DNA from: Bdellovibrionales bacterium
Lineage (GTDB): Bacteria > Bdellovibrionota > Bdellovibrionia > Bdellovibrionales > UBA1609
DNA length: 64,000 bases
Direction of reading: 5' to 3'
NCBI GenBank assembly: GCA_016716765.1
Contig: JADJVA010000005.1
Coordinates: 62,001 to 126,000 of the forward strand
The notes under the pieces are model-generated. The model did not search any database. It saw only the letters and a list, made by a program, of their open reading frames with translations, and had not been told where the DNA came from. A program made the position numbers and the translations under genes. Below are positions 1 to 7,866 of the stretch, piece after piece; the stretch's first letter is position 1; every line of letters begins with the position of its first letter.

Positions 1-371
1 CGCGAGGCTATAAGCCTTATGCTTATAAGGGAGACCCTGAAGGGGCAGAGAAAAATCTAAAGAATCCCCTGACAGCAGATTTTTCAAAAGGAACATTGGA
101 ACTAGGTAAAAAGAAATTTGATATTTACTGCTCGGTTTGTCACGGATCTTTGGGCGCTGGCGATGGTCCGGTTGCAGAGAAGATGCTTTTGCGCCCACCA
201 AGCCTTTTGTCTGACAAGGTAAAAGTATTTTCAGATGGGCGCATCTTTCATATTGTGACGGATGGACAAGGCGTGATGGGGAGTTATCTGACCCAGATTC
301 AGGACGAGAAGGCTCGTTGGTCTTTGGTCAACTACGTCAGGACTTTGCAGAAACGTTCGGCTGCTAATTGA
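1..371 (+). CDS. actE: Alternative complex III cytochrome c subunit ActE, 5'-truncated by window edge
   Basis: The reading frame is open from the first complete codon at position 3, so the gene starts outside the window; a TTG at 96 is only an internal codon. The visible 122 residues hold one class I haem c motif, CSVCH, followed by GSLGAGDGP, and a Met in VAEKMLLRPP that could be the sixth ligand. The upstream part (RGYKPYAYKGDPEGA, then NPL) resembles ActE of alternative complex III, which moves electrons from quinol to cytochrome c or a terminal oxidase at the cytoplasmic membrane. The next gene, 35 bases downstream, is actF, which supports the call. A generic small cytochrome c is the alternative. 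Confidence 0.8.
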   Translation, partial: RGYKPYAYKGDPEGAEKNLKNPLTADFSKGTLELGKKKFDIYCSVCHGSLGAGDGPVAEKMLLRPPSLLSDKVKVFSDGRIFHIVTDGQGVMGSYLTQIQDEKARWSLVNYVRTLQKRSAAN

Positions 372-406
372 GTAATTGAGTGTTTTGAAATTAGAGGAGC
401 AATTCC

Positions 407-1609
407 ATGTCAGGTGAAAGTAAAAGGTCTCTATCCGCAGTCAGATACACTTCTTCCGTGCGGATGAAAACTGTGTACTCCATTTTTATGTTTTTGGGTG
501 TTGTGGCCTTTGTTGTAACCTTAATTAACGACAAAGAACGGGCTTGGCATTCCTATCTTGTGAGTTTCTTTTATTTTCTTTCGATAGCTTTGGGGGGTCT
601 TTTTTTTGCGGCTCTCCAGCATGTGACGAAGGCGGGATGGTCGGTGAATATCCGTCGCCTTGTTGAATCATTTGCTTCTTATGTTCCCTACGCCTTTGGT
701 TCTGGATTGGTTTTGTTGGTCGCGGGTTCAACCCATTTGTACGAATGGTTACATGCTGATGTGGTGGCCAAAGATGCATTGCTTCAGCATAAGTCGGCCT
801 ATTTAAACATGCCTTTCTTTGTTGTTCGATTTATTGGTTTTTTTCTCTTGTGGGGATTATTTGCCAAAATGTTGGTGGGATGTTCGGTGAAACAGGATTC
901 AAACGGAGACGAGAGCCTGACCCATCGGGCAGCCGCTTGGTCAGTGGCTTTTTTGCCTGTCTTTGCCCTGAGTTACACTTTTTTTGGTTTTGATACTCTC
1001 ATGAGTCTCGAACCTCACTGGTTTAGCACGATCTATGGAGTGTACACTTTTGCAGGACTTTTTCAGTCAACTATGGCAGCCACGATCTTGCTGATATTGT
1101 ATCTTTCGAAGAAGGGATTGTTGCGCGGCTTTGTGACCGAGGATCACCTTCATGACCTAGGAAAGTTCCTTTTTGCCTTTACAGTTTTTTGGGCCTATAT
1201 CGCATTTTCTCAGTATATGCTGATTTGGTATGCCAACTTACCTGAGGAGACTATTTTTTATATTCCTCGCACAGAAAATGGCTGGCTTCTGGTCTCTTTG
1301 TCGCTTCTGATTTTTAAATTCATTGTTCCATTTTTGGCTTTATTGCCACGTTGGGCAAAACGCAACCCCGCACAACTGATGGCGGTCAGCGTACTCATTC
1401 TGGTCATGCAATATGTGGATATCTATTGGTTGGTTTATCCGGTTTTTTCCAGAGAGGAAGTGAAGTTTTCGATCTCTGAAGTTTTGGTATTTTTAGGTTT
1501 CTTGGGGATGTTTCTGTTTGCCGTCACCCGCTTTCTGAGCAAAAATTCGGTGGTGGCTTATTCAGATCCGCGTATTCAGGAATCCATCCATCATCACGTG
1601 ACCTATTGA
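407..1609 (+). CDS. actF: Alternative complex III membrane subunit ActF (quinol:cytochrome c oxidoreductase)
   Basis: A 400-residue membrane protein with about ten hydrophobic segments, roughly at residues 24-40, 54-72, 88-106, 134-156, 173-195, 205-232, 250-272, 290-312, 322-345 and 358-380. This matches the size and topology of ActF, one of the two integral quinone-side subunits of alternative complex III. It follows actE after 35 bases and has a GAGGAG ribosome site seven bases before the ATG. No gene follows on the same strand within 90 bases, so it probably ends the act operon. The function assignment is family knowledge; the sequence directly shows the membrane segments and the neighbour. 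Confidence 0.85.
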   Translation: MSGESKRSLSAVRYTSSVRMKTVYSIFMFLGVVAFVVTLINDKERAWHSYLVSFFYFLSIALGGLFFAALQHVTKAGWSVNIRRLVESFASYVPYAFGSGLVLLVAGSTHLYEWLHADVVAKDALLQHKSAYLNMPFFVVRFIGFFLLWGLFAKMLVGCSVKQDSNGDESLTHRAAAWSVAFLPVFALSYTFFGFDTLMSLEPHWFSTIYGVYTFAGLFQSTMAATILLILYLSKKGLLRGFVTEDHLHDLGKFLFAFTVFWAYIAFSQYMLIWYANLPEETIFYIPRTENGWLLVSLSLLIFKFIVPFLALLPRWAKRNPAQLMAVSVLILVMQYVDIYWLVYPVFSREEVKFSISEVLVFLGFLGMFLFAVTRFLSKNSVVAYSDPRIQESIHHHVTY

Positions 1610-1641
1610 TAGAGACTCACCCTGGGATTCATTTTCAGGCG

Positions 1642-1670
1642 TTGACATGATGCATTCTGTCGAGTAGTAC
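1642..1670 (+). promoter_or_regulatory. Candidate sigma-70 promoter
   Basis: An exact -35 hexamer TTGACA (1642-1647) is followed after 17 bases by a weak -10, TAGTAC (1665-1670). It lies 30 bases before the ATG at 1701, in the gap after actF. The -10 matches consensus at only three of six positions. Confidence 0.35.
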
Positions 1671-1700
1671 CGGCGAGAACTTTTACGCTGGGGTGCCGAA

Positions 1701-2858
1701 ATGACTCAGTTTGCTCATTTGAAATCTTCTCGACTCTTTGCCTTTTTACTTCTGTTGAATTTTGCTAGCCCTGTGGCTCAGGGTGGGTCCCTCGGTCCTT
1801 GGATGAAAGCTGAGACCTGCCTGATGATGCTCAGGATGCATCCCTCCGACGAAGCGATGAGAAGAAATCCATTAGACTCTTTGAGGAGCCTACAAGAGCA
1901 TTTGAGAGGATATGGAAAGGTCGGGGCAGATGAGGTTCTACCCGACCGCAAGGGATATTCTTTACAGTCTGACTCTGTGACCCGCTCAGTTGTGCCACGG
2001 GCAAGAGTTTTGAAGGCTTTGAACCGGTTGTCCGAACTAGAGTTAAACACAACGAAATATGATCCTGATCTGTTTTTTATTGCCAATGAGGTGCGTGGCT
2101 GGGAGGCCTTGCAGGCTTTGATGGAACGAATTGAAGCGTACAAAACGAGTGTGGCACCCGACATTCACAAGAAAATCAGACAGCGATTGCCCTTTTTTTG
2201 GAGTCACGGTCTTGAAGATGCCTTCATTTTTTTGCTTAACGGGTCCATATTGAGCTCGGGGGCGTTTGAACTTTCGAGTCCAACTTATAAGGTGGCAGTT
2301 GGGATTACTTTCACGTTTTATCTTGGATTGAGAATCGCCCAATGGGCTCAATTTCCCGATTATAGGCTTGCGAAACATATCCGTCTGATCCGCAAGGCAT
2401 TGGACGCGCGGCAAGAGAGTGAATCGAATTTTCCAATTTCAATGTATGGAGATGGATTGTCTCTTGGAACTGATTTTCATTTGGAAATAGCAAGAACGAC
2501 AGGGGAAGAACTGGAGCCTGATTCGGAAATCGTTTTGGAGGAGCTCAGACCGTTTTTTGCTAGTGGTTTGGATGTCATGATTGGAGACTTTGGAAGATTT
2601 TTGAGAAACCATGGAAATTTGGTCAATTGGGCAGTTAACCTGGCGAACAGATATCCTGAAGGGCCTTATCGCAAAGTGTTCACTGACCAAATTTTTTATA
2701 TGGATCCAGATACAAAAGAACCAGTTTTCTTATTTTATTATCGCGCTTTTAAAGGAGAACCTTTAAATCCCAAAAAGCCAAAGGAAAACGAAAAAAAGGA
2801 TTCTCCAACTGATTTTTATCCTGAAAATGGCTTAAAACCTCAGCCCATTTCAAAGTAG
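1701..2858 (+). CDS. Exported protein of unknown function
   Basis: A 385-residue protein with an N-terminal signal sequence (LFAFLLLLNFASPVAQGG, cleavage likely after about residue 28). A second hydrophobic stretch near residues 170-215 (FIFLLNGSIL, then VGITFTFYLGL) may be a membrane hairpin. The C-terminus is a lysine- and proline-rich tail (LNPKKPKENEKKD). I recognise no family. It has its own candidate promoter and is convergent with the next gene, so it is probably monocistronic. The signal sequence places it in the envelope. Confidence 0.7.
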   Translation: MTQFAHLKSSRLFAFLLLLNFASPVAQGGSLGPWMKAETCLMMLRMHPSDEAMRRNPLDSLRSLQEHLRGYGKVGADEVLPDRKGYSLQSDSVTRSVVPRARVLKALNRLSELELNTTKYDPDLFFIANEVRGWEALQALMERIEAYKTSVAPDIHKKIRQRLPFFWSHGLEDAFIFLLNGSILSSGAFELSSPTYKVAVGITFTFYLGLRIAQWAQFPDYRLAKHIRLIRKALDARQESESNFPISMYGDGLSLGTDFHLEIARTTGEELEPDSEIVLEELRPFFASGLDVMIGDFGRFLRNHGNLVNWAVNLANRYPEGPYRKVFTDQIFYMDPDTKEPVFLFYYRAFKGEPLNPKKPKENEKKDSPTDFYPENGLKPQPISK

Positions 2859-2904
2859 AAAATTTTTTTGAAAGGACTCCAAAGAAGTTTGGGGATAGAG
2901 AATG

Positions 2905-4119
2905 TCAATAGTGGGAGTAAAATTGATTGATATCTCGAATGGTTCGAAAATTTCTGGCCATCATATAGCAGTGTTGAGAATTCCAGAGACTGTCTGTCAG
3001 ATACTTTCCAATGGGGTTTCTTATGTAGGTGAAAATACGTTTAGGCTTCGATTCTTGGTCCCTGGGACATTCCTTGGTGGACTGAAAGTTTTCCTGTGAA
3101 GTACTCAACTTCATATTTTCGTAATGCTCATTGATTGTTTCATTTTTTTGAAATAGCAACGACCGAAGCCAGAGCGGAGAATACCAGACAACATAGGTCA
3201 GAAAGGTATTGGACTGATCCGCATGGAGATAGCTAGACTCCAACCACTCTAGGAAGTTCGATTTTTTTGACGCCAGCATTTCATCGACCACACCCTTAAC
3301 ATAAAAAGTTTCTATTTGAATGATGTTCATTCTTATTTTTTCAAAATCCAAATTTAAGGTGAATTTCCTTTGGTATTGGCGGCTGTAAAGGCTTGCAAGG
3401 GCCGGATATTGCTTCACTGATTCTTGCAAGAGGCTACGAATATTATCCATGGCGAGAAGGCCGATCTTTATAGCCAAGGTAGAGTCTCTGAACGAGACAA
3501 GGCTTGAAGAAAAATTTTGTACTAGAAGTAAGGAATCCAATGGTTCTCGAAGTTGACCCTCATGAACTTGCAGACTTATTTTTGCAAGCTGAAATCGAAT
3601 GACATCTAAAAGCAGCAATATATCCGCCGAATGCGTTGTAAATTTGGGTGGAATATCTGTCGCAATGCCTCCTAATTTTAAAATGACGTCAGCGCGACTT
3701 AAAATCTCCCTATTTTTCTCCTCAGCATTTTTGATCTCTGCTTTTAAGTCTCCCAAGAGATCTCGTGGCCAAAAGCCATGTATCCGAGAAAAATAGAGGG
3801 CATTTTCAAAAGTGATACGCTCTCCAAAAGGTGTTTGGTCACTTCCACTACTCACACGACTCAACTGTTGATACAGCTTTTCGCCTCGGTCTAAAGGGTC
3901 GACTTCTTTGGGGGATGCCAGCCCAAGGAGTCGTTTGTAGGCCTCGAGATAGGCCGGGGTCACGTCAGCTTTGCGGGAAAAATTAAAAGAAATCTGGGTT
4001 ACTTCTGGGTTTGGGTCAGAGTCGTTCCAATTGGCTACTATGAAGGGCACAGTGACGATCAAAAGGGTTACAAGAAGAATGATAACGGGCCGCTTGAACA
4101 ATTTCATGATTTTAATCAT
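2905..4119 (-). CDS. Membrane-anchored protein of unknown function
   Basis: A 404-residue protein starting MIKIMKLFKR, followed by one hydrophobic segment (VIILLVTLLIVTVPFIVA, about residues 12-29), which is an anchor or uncleaved signal. The rest is soluble, mostly helical in composition and rich in charged and aromatic residues, with no motif I recognise. ATGs at 4119 and 4107 are both possible. It is convergent with the gene at 1701-2858 and divergent from thrS. The region is mildly AT-rich compared with its neighbours, but nothing marks recent transfer. Confidence 0.65.
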   Translation of the reverse strand: MIKIMKLFKRPVIILLVTLLIVTVPFIVANWNDSDPNPEVTQISFNFSRKADVTPAYLEAYKRLLGLASPKEVDPLDRGEKLYQQLSRVSSGSDQTPFGERITFENALYFSRIHGFWPRDLLGDLKAEIKNAEEKNREILSRADVILKLGGIATDIPPKFTTHSADILLLLDVIRFQLAKISLQVHEGQLREPLDSLLLVQNFSSSLVSFRDSTLAIKIGLLAMDNIRSLLQESVKQYPALASLYSRQYQRKFTLNLDFEKIRMNIIQIETFYVKGVVDEMLASKKSNFLEWLESSYLHADQSNTFLTYVVWYSPLWLRSLLFQKNETINEHYENMKLSTSQENFQSTKECPRDQESKPKRIFTYIRNPIGKYLTDSLWNSQHCYMMARNFRTIRDINQFYSHY

Positions 4120-4446
4120 TTTCTTTGTTCTCTCACTTCATTTCGTCAGCTTGAGTTGAGTGTTTACTTGGAGTCTTAACACAAGGCAATATATATTCAT
4201 CTGGTTTGGATTTCGGGCCTGGACTGCTTTCAACCTTGAATGCTCTTGGCTGGTTGAAAATCCACTTCCCTTTTCTACGTAACTCATCTATTGTGCGGGG
4301 TTAGGAGCAGAATAGAACCCTCAATACGCCTGAGCGAAAATGAGGGGTCGGGTAGGCTTCGGTTAACTTAGGTAAATTGAGGATGGAAATAACTTAATGG
4401 CCAATCGATCAATTCAAGATCTTAAGCTCACCTGCTTCATAAAATA
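4120..4446. other. Intergenic region upstream of thrS
   Basis: The 327 bases between divergent genes must hold promoters for thrS and for the unknown gene on the minus strand. I see no long open frame, no tRNA-like element and no clear T-box layout (no specifier stem with a terminator/antiterminator pair). No strong -35/-10 pair stands out. Confidence 0.5.
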
Positions 4447-6426
4447 ATGTCTGTCACACGCGTTGTTCTACCTGATAATTCGGTAAAGGAGTTTGATCAC
4501 GAACCCACAGTTCTTGAGGTGGCCCAGAGCATTGGCACGCGGCTGGCCAAGGATACGGTAGGCGGATTGGTTAACGATGAACCTGAAGTGACTGACTTAC
4601 GCCGTCGTTTGAAAGACCAAGATAGACTGCGAATTGTGACTCTACAAAGTCCGGAAGCTCTGGAAGTCGTGAGACACTCTTGTGCCCATGTGATGGCTCA
4701 GGCCGTTCAGGAGTTGTGGCCAGACGTAAAGGTGACAATTGGGCCGGTCATCGAAAATGGCTTCTATTATGATTTTGATTCTCCTGTAAATTTCACTCCC
4801 GAGATGTTGGAACAAATCGAAGATAAAGTTCAAGAAATTTTGAAGCGTGGCCTTGATATTCGCCGTGAAGATATAGCCGCAGATAAGGCCATCGCCATTT
4901 TTAAAGAGATGGGTGAAAAATATAAGGTTGAGTTGATTCAAGACTTGGGAGCTAAAGAAGTTAGCCTTTATTACCAGGGCGATTGGTTTGATCTTTGTCG
5001 GGGTCCCCATGTTCAAAACTTAAGTCAGATCAAGGCATTTAAGATTTTGTCGGTAGCAGGGTCGTATTGGCGCGGGGATGAGTCTCGGGATCGTTTACAG
5101 AGGATCTATGCGACGGCATTCAATGATAAAAAGGATTTAGCCCAGTATCTTCACAACATTGAAGAAGCAAAAAAGAGAGATCATCGTAAGTTGGGTAAGG
5201 ATTTAGGGCTGTTTGTGTTTCATCAGCTCGCTCCAGGGGGGCCTTTTTTTACGCCCAAAGGGACCATTGTTTACAATGAGCTGGTACAGTACATAAGAGA
5301 TAAGTACCGCAAATTTGAGTTCCAAGAGGTCATTACTCCACAGATTTATGACGTTGATCTCTACCATCAGTCCGGCCATTTCGAGAATTATCGTGAAAAT
5401 ATGTATTTCACTAAAATTGACGAAAGAGATTTTTCAGTTAAGCCAATGAACTGTCCTGGACACTGTTTGCTTTATGGATCAGATAGAAAATCTTATCGAG
5501 ATCTTCCTTATCGAATCGCAGATTTTGGGCGACTCCACCGTTATGAACGCAGTGGAGTGATGCATGGTTTGACTCGAGTTCGCACCTTTTGTCAGGATGA
5601 CGCCCATATTTTTTGTGATGTTAAGGATCTTCAAAAGGAAATTTCTCAATTCATGAGATTTCTTAGCGAAGTCTATAGCGAGCTTGGTCTTCATGAATAT
5701 AAGATATTTTTGTCCACTCGTCCTGAGAAGAGAATGGGATCGGAGCAGGTCTGGGATCAAGCGGAGAAGGCTCTTCGCGATGGGCTCAATGAGCTGGAAT
5801 TGCCTTTCACTGTCAATGCGGGTGATGGGGCATTTTACGGGCCTAAATTGGACATCATGTTTGTGGACGCGATCAAACGTCCCTGGCAGCTAGGTACCTT
5901 GCAATGCGATTTTAACATGCCTGAGGCCTTCAACCTAAAGTTCACAGGAGATGACAACAGCGAGCATCGGCCCGTGATGCTTCATCGAGCCATTTTAGGA
6001 TCCCTGGAGCGGTTTATTGGCGTTTATCTCGAGCACACAGCGGGACATCTTCCGTTGTGGCTAGCTCCGGTTCAGGTGTCAATTCTCAATGTTACCGAGC
6101 GTCAAACTGATTATTGCCAGCAGTTGTTTGCGAGTCTTCGTGCAGCTGGTATTCGAGTTCATTTGGATGCTCGTGGCGAGAAGCTGGGGTTTAAGATCCG
6201 TGAGGCCCAAATGCAGAAGGTTCCCTACATGCTGATCATTGGGGATAAAGAAGTTGAGGCTGCAAGCGTGAGTGTGCGGCTGAAAACAGGTGAGAATAAG
6301 AGCGATGTTCCTGCTAAAGAATTTGAAGCCTTGGTTTTAAATGAAATAAGAGAACGTCTTGTGACCAGTCCCTGGCTAGCGGAGAGTCCCTCCCATCTAG
6401 TTGATAGGGCAAAGAGTACAATTTAA
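4447..6426 (+). CDS. thrS: Threonine--tRNA ligase
   Basis: This 659-residue protein charges tRNA-Thr with threonine in the cytoplasm. Order of parts: N-terminal TGS domain (residues 1-60), editing/second domain with HSCAHVMAQ near residue 77, class II catalytic core with zinc-ligand region NCPGHCLLY, motif 2 YERSGVMHGLTRVR, and the C-terminal anticodon-binding domain starting around residue 545 (LAPVQVSILNV). Length is normal for the family, with about 15 extra C-terminal residues. It starts the thrS-infC-rpmI-rplT block common in bacteria; infC starts 14 bases downstream. Confidence 0.97.
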   Translation: MSVTRVVLPDNSVKEFDHEPTVLEVAQSIGTRLAKDTVGGLVNDEPEVTDLRRRLKDQDRLRIVTLQSPEALEVVRHSCAHVMAQAVQELWPDVKVTIGPVIENGFYYDFDSPVNFTPEMLEQIEDKVQEILKRGLDIRREDIAADKAIAIFKEMGEKYKVELIQDLGAKEVSLYYQGDWFDLCRGPHVQNLSQIKAFKILSVAGSYWRGDESRDRLQRIYATAFNDKKDLAQYLHNIEEAKKRDHRKLGKDLGLFVFHQLAPGGPFFTPKGTIVYNELVQYIRDKYRKFEFQEVITPQIYDVDLYHQSGHFENYRENMYFTKIDERDFSVKPMNCPGHCLLYGSDRKSYRDLPYRIADFGRLHRYERSGVMHGLTRVRTFCQDDAHIFCDVKDLQKEISQFMRFLSEVYSELGLHEYKIFLSTRPEKRMGSEQVWDQAEKALRDGLNELELPFTVNAGDGAFYGPKLDIMFVDAIKRPWQLGTLQCDFNMPEAFNLKFTGDDNSEHRPVMLHRAILGSLERFIGVYLEHTAGHLPLWLAPVQVSILNVTERQTDYCQQLFASLRAAGIRVHLDARGEKLGFKIREAQMQKVPYMLIIGDKEVEAASVSVRLKTGENKSDVPAKEFEALVLNEIRERLVTSPWLAESPSHLVDRAKSTI

Positions 6427-6428
6427 CC

Positions 6429-6443
6429 AGGAGGAATCCTATT
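6429..6443 (+). promoter_or_regulatory. Ribosome site that sets an ATT start for infC
   Basis: A strong AGGAGG (6429-6434) is followed after six bases by ATT (6441-6443), in frame with infC and with no ATG, GTG or TTG at the expected N-terminus. Enterobacterial infC uses AUU, which IF-3 itself discriminates against, giving autoregulation. The same logic probably applies here. Confidence 0.8.
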
Positions 6444-7109
6444 CAGCCGCTTAAGACAGGAACCCGCACAGGAAATCGAACCGGAAAATCAGAGAAAAAG
6501 GGCGATGGCTATCGAGTTAATCGTGAAATATCTGCCCCACAGGTGAGGGTAATCGACGAGGATGGGACGATGGTTGGAGTGATGTCCGTCTCGGAAGCCC
6601 TCAGAATGGCCGAAGACCGCCAGCTGGATTTGATCGAAATAGCTCCAACGGCTAAACCTCCCACATGTAAAATTATTGATTACGGTAAATGGAAGTACGA
6701 GTCTAAGAAGAAAGAGAAAAACGCAAAGAAGAACCAGACTGTCATTACGATCAAGGAGATTCAGGTTCGTCCGAGGACGGATCAGCACGATCTTGAGGTT
6801 AAATTGCGTCATGCCCGCCGTTTTTTGTTGGACGGGGACAAGGTGAAAGTGAACCTGCGATTTCAGGGTCGAGAAATGGCTCACCAGGAGCAGGGATTCA
6901 AGCTATTGGAAAAAATTTCTTTGGGATTAATTGATATCGCTATTCAAGAGTCCCCCCCAAAAAGGGAGGGAAGGCAAATGTTTGTGCTCCTTTCTCCGGA
7001 TATCCTTAAAATAAAGGAATATAGAAAACTTCATCCGGAGAACAAGAAGGAGGATGACAGCTCGAATAGGGAAGCCGACGAAGAGGGGGCGGAGGAACAG
7101 GGGCTTTGA
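6441..7109 (+). CDS. infC: Translation initiation factor IF-3, ATT start
   Basis: IF-3 binds the 30S subunit, prevents premature 50S joining and proofreads the start codon. The protein is 222 residues from the ATT at 6441. It shows the family hallmark YRVNREISAPQVRVIDEDG at residues 24-42, a linker rich in lysine (KYESKKKEKNAKKN) and the C-terminal domain (KEIQVRPRTDQHDLEVKLRH). The first ATG in frame, at 6570 in GTMVGV, would delete the conserved N-terminal motif, and a GTG at 6543 would cut through it. The last 20 residues form an acidic tail (EDDSSNREADEEGAEEQ) that is longer than in most homologues. It lies 14 bases after thrS. Confidence 0.93.
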   Translation: MQPLKTGTRTGNRTGKSEKKGDGYRVNREISAPQVRVIDEDGTMVGVMSVSEALRMAEDRQLDLIEIAPTAKPPTCKIIDYGKWKYESKKKEKNAKKNQTVITIKEIQVRPRTDQHDLEVKLRHARRFLLDGDKVKVNLRFQGREMAHQEQGFKLLEKISLGLIDIAIQESPPKREGRQMFVLLSPDILKIKEYRKLHPENKKEDDSSNREADEEGAEEQGL

Positions 7110-7137
7110 CCAAGTCCCGTTTTTAGGTAAAGACGTG

Positions 7138-7187
7138 AGGGGGTGTAAATCTACTTGCCCCCTGGGTCCTGCCCATAGTACAAGTAG
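7138..7187 (+). promoter_or_regulatory. Candidate H-type RNA pseudoknot, possible L20 operator
   Basis: Stem 1 pairs AGGGGG (7138-7143) with CCCCCT (7158-7163). The loop contains CTACTTG (7151-7157), which is perfectly complementary to CAAGTAG (7181-7187) downstream of the stem, so the two helices interlock as a pseudoknot. It sits 88 bases before the rpmI start in the 166-base infC-rpmI gap. In E. coli a pseudoknot in the same gap is bound by L20 to repress rpmI-rplT. Pairing is seen in the sequence; L20 control is inference. Confidence 0.55.
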
Positions 7188-7275
7188 CCGCTCGATTAAA
7201 TTCGATAAGCTGAAATCGGCCATAAAAAGTGAAAGATCAATCCTGGTTTTTCCGCCTTTTCAGACGGGAGATAGT

Positions 7276-7467
7276 GTGAAGCTAAAGACTCATAGCAGAG
7301 CGAAAAAGCGTTTCCGCGCCAAGCCAAGCGGAAAAATAAAGCACAAACAGCCAAATCTACGTCACATTTTGACAAAGAAGAGTTCTAAGCGAAAACGTCA
7401 TTTGGGACAGATGGTATATGTTTGTTCGTCCAATGAATATCAACTCCAGCGCCAGCTGGTTCTCTGA
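7276..7467 (+). CDS. rpmI: 50S ribosomal protein L35, GTG start
   Basis: A 63-residue very basic protein with the L35 signature KTHSRAKKRFRAKPSGKIK and HILTKKSSKRKRHLG. The GTG at 7276 is chosen because a GGGAG ribosome site lies five bases upstream (7266-7270) and the protein then begins at the family's usual first residues. The frame stays open upstream, but the extra residues are unlike L35. The C-terminus is normal in length. It sits between infC and rplT. Confidence 0.92.
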   Translation: MKLKTHSRAKKRFRAKPSGKIKHKQPNLRHILTKKSSKRKRHLGQMVYVCSSNEYQLQRQLVL

Positions 7468-7479
7468 GGGAGGTAGATC

Positions 7480-7830
7480 ATGCGCGTTAAAGGTGGATTT
7501 ACATCCCGTCGTCGGCATAAAAAGGTTCTTAAACGAGCCAAAGGGTATCGCAACGCAAATGGGACCTGTTTCACTCACGCAGTGGAAAAAAATGACAGGG
7601 CGATGGCCTATTCCTATCGTGATCGTAAGGTTCGCAAGCGAGAAATGCGAAAGCTTTGGACGATTCGTATCAATGCAGCTGCAAGACTGAATGGGACAAC
7701 CTATTCTCGATTGATGGGTGCCTTGGTAAAATCAAAAATTGAGCTTGATAGGAAATCCTTGGCAGATCTGGCGGTTCACGATGCGTCAGCATTTGGCAAG
7801 CTTGTTCATCAAATAATGGGCACTCCGTAA
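7480..7830 (+). CDS. rplT: 50S ribosomal protein L20
   Basis: A 116-residue protein beginning MRVKGGFTSRRRHKKVLKRA with the classical long basic helix (YSYRDRKVRKREMRKLW) and INAAARLNG. L20 is an early 23S rRNA binder needed for 50S assembly and in many bacteria is the autorepressor of its operon. A GAGGGAGG ribosome site precedes the ATG. Start is 12 bases after rpmI. A hairpin with a T-run overlaps its stop codon. Confidence 0.97.
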   Translation: MRVKGGFTSRRRHKKVLKRAKGYRNANGTCFTHAVEKNDRAMAYSYRDRKVRKREMRKLWTIRINAAARLNGTTYSRLMGALVKSKIELDRKSLADLAVHDASAFGKLVHQIMGTP

Positions 7831-7848
7831 GGAGTGTTCGGATTTTTT
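7821..7848 (+). terminator. Rho-independent terminator overlapping the rplT stop
   Basis: Stem CACTCC (7821-7826) and GGAGTG (7831-7836) with a GTAA loop that contains most of the rplT stop codon, then TTCGGA and six Ts. The stem is only six base pairs and the T-run is offset, so efficiency may be moderate. Confidence 0.6.
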
Positions 7849-7866
7849 CCCTTAAAATGAGAAATC

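Noticed and set aside
4120..4446. T-box or threonine riboswitch upstream of thrS
   Set aside because: I found no T-box sequence or specifier hairpin with a terminator, and such elements are rare outside Gram-positives.
7054..7275. A 137-residue protein that would include L35
   Set aside because: Only the last 63 residues match L35; the upstream part overlaps infC and has no family resemblance. GTG at 7276 with GGGAG explains the gene.
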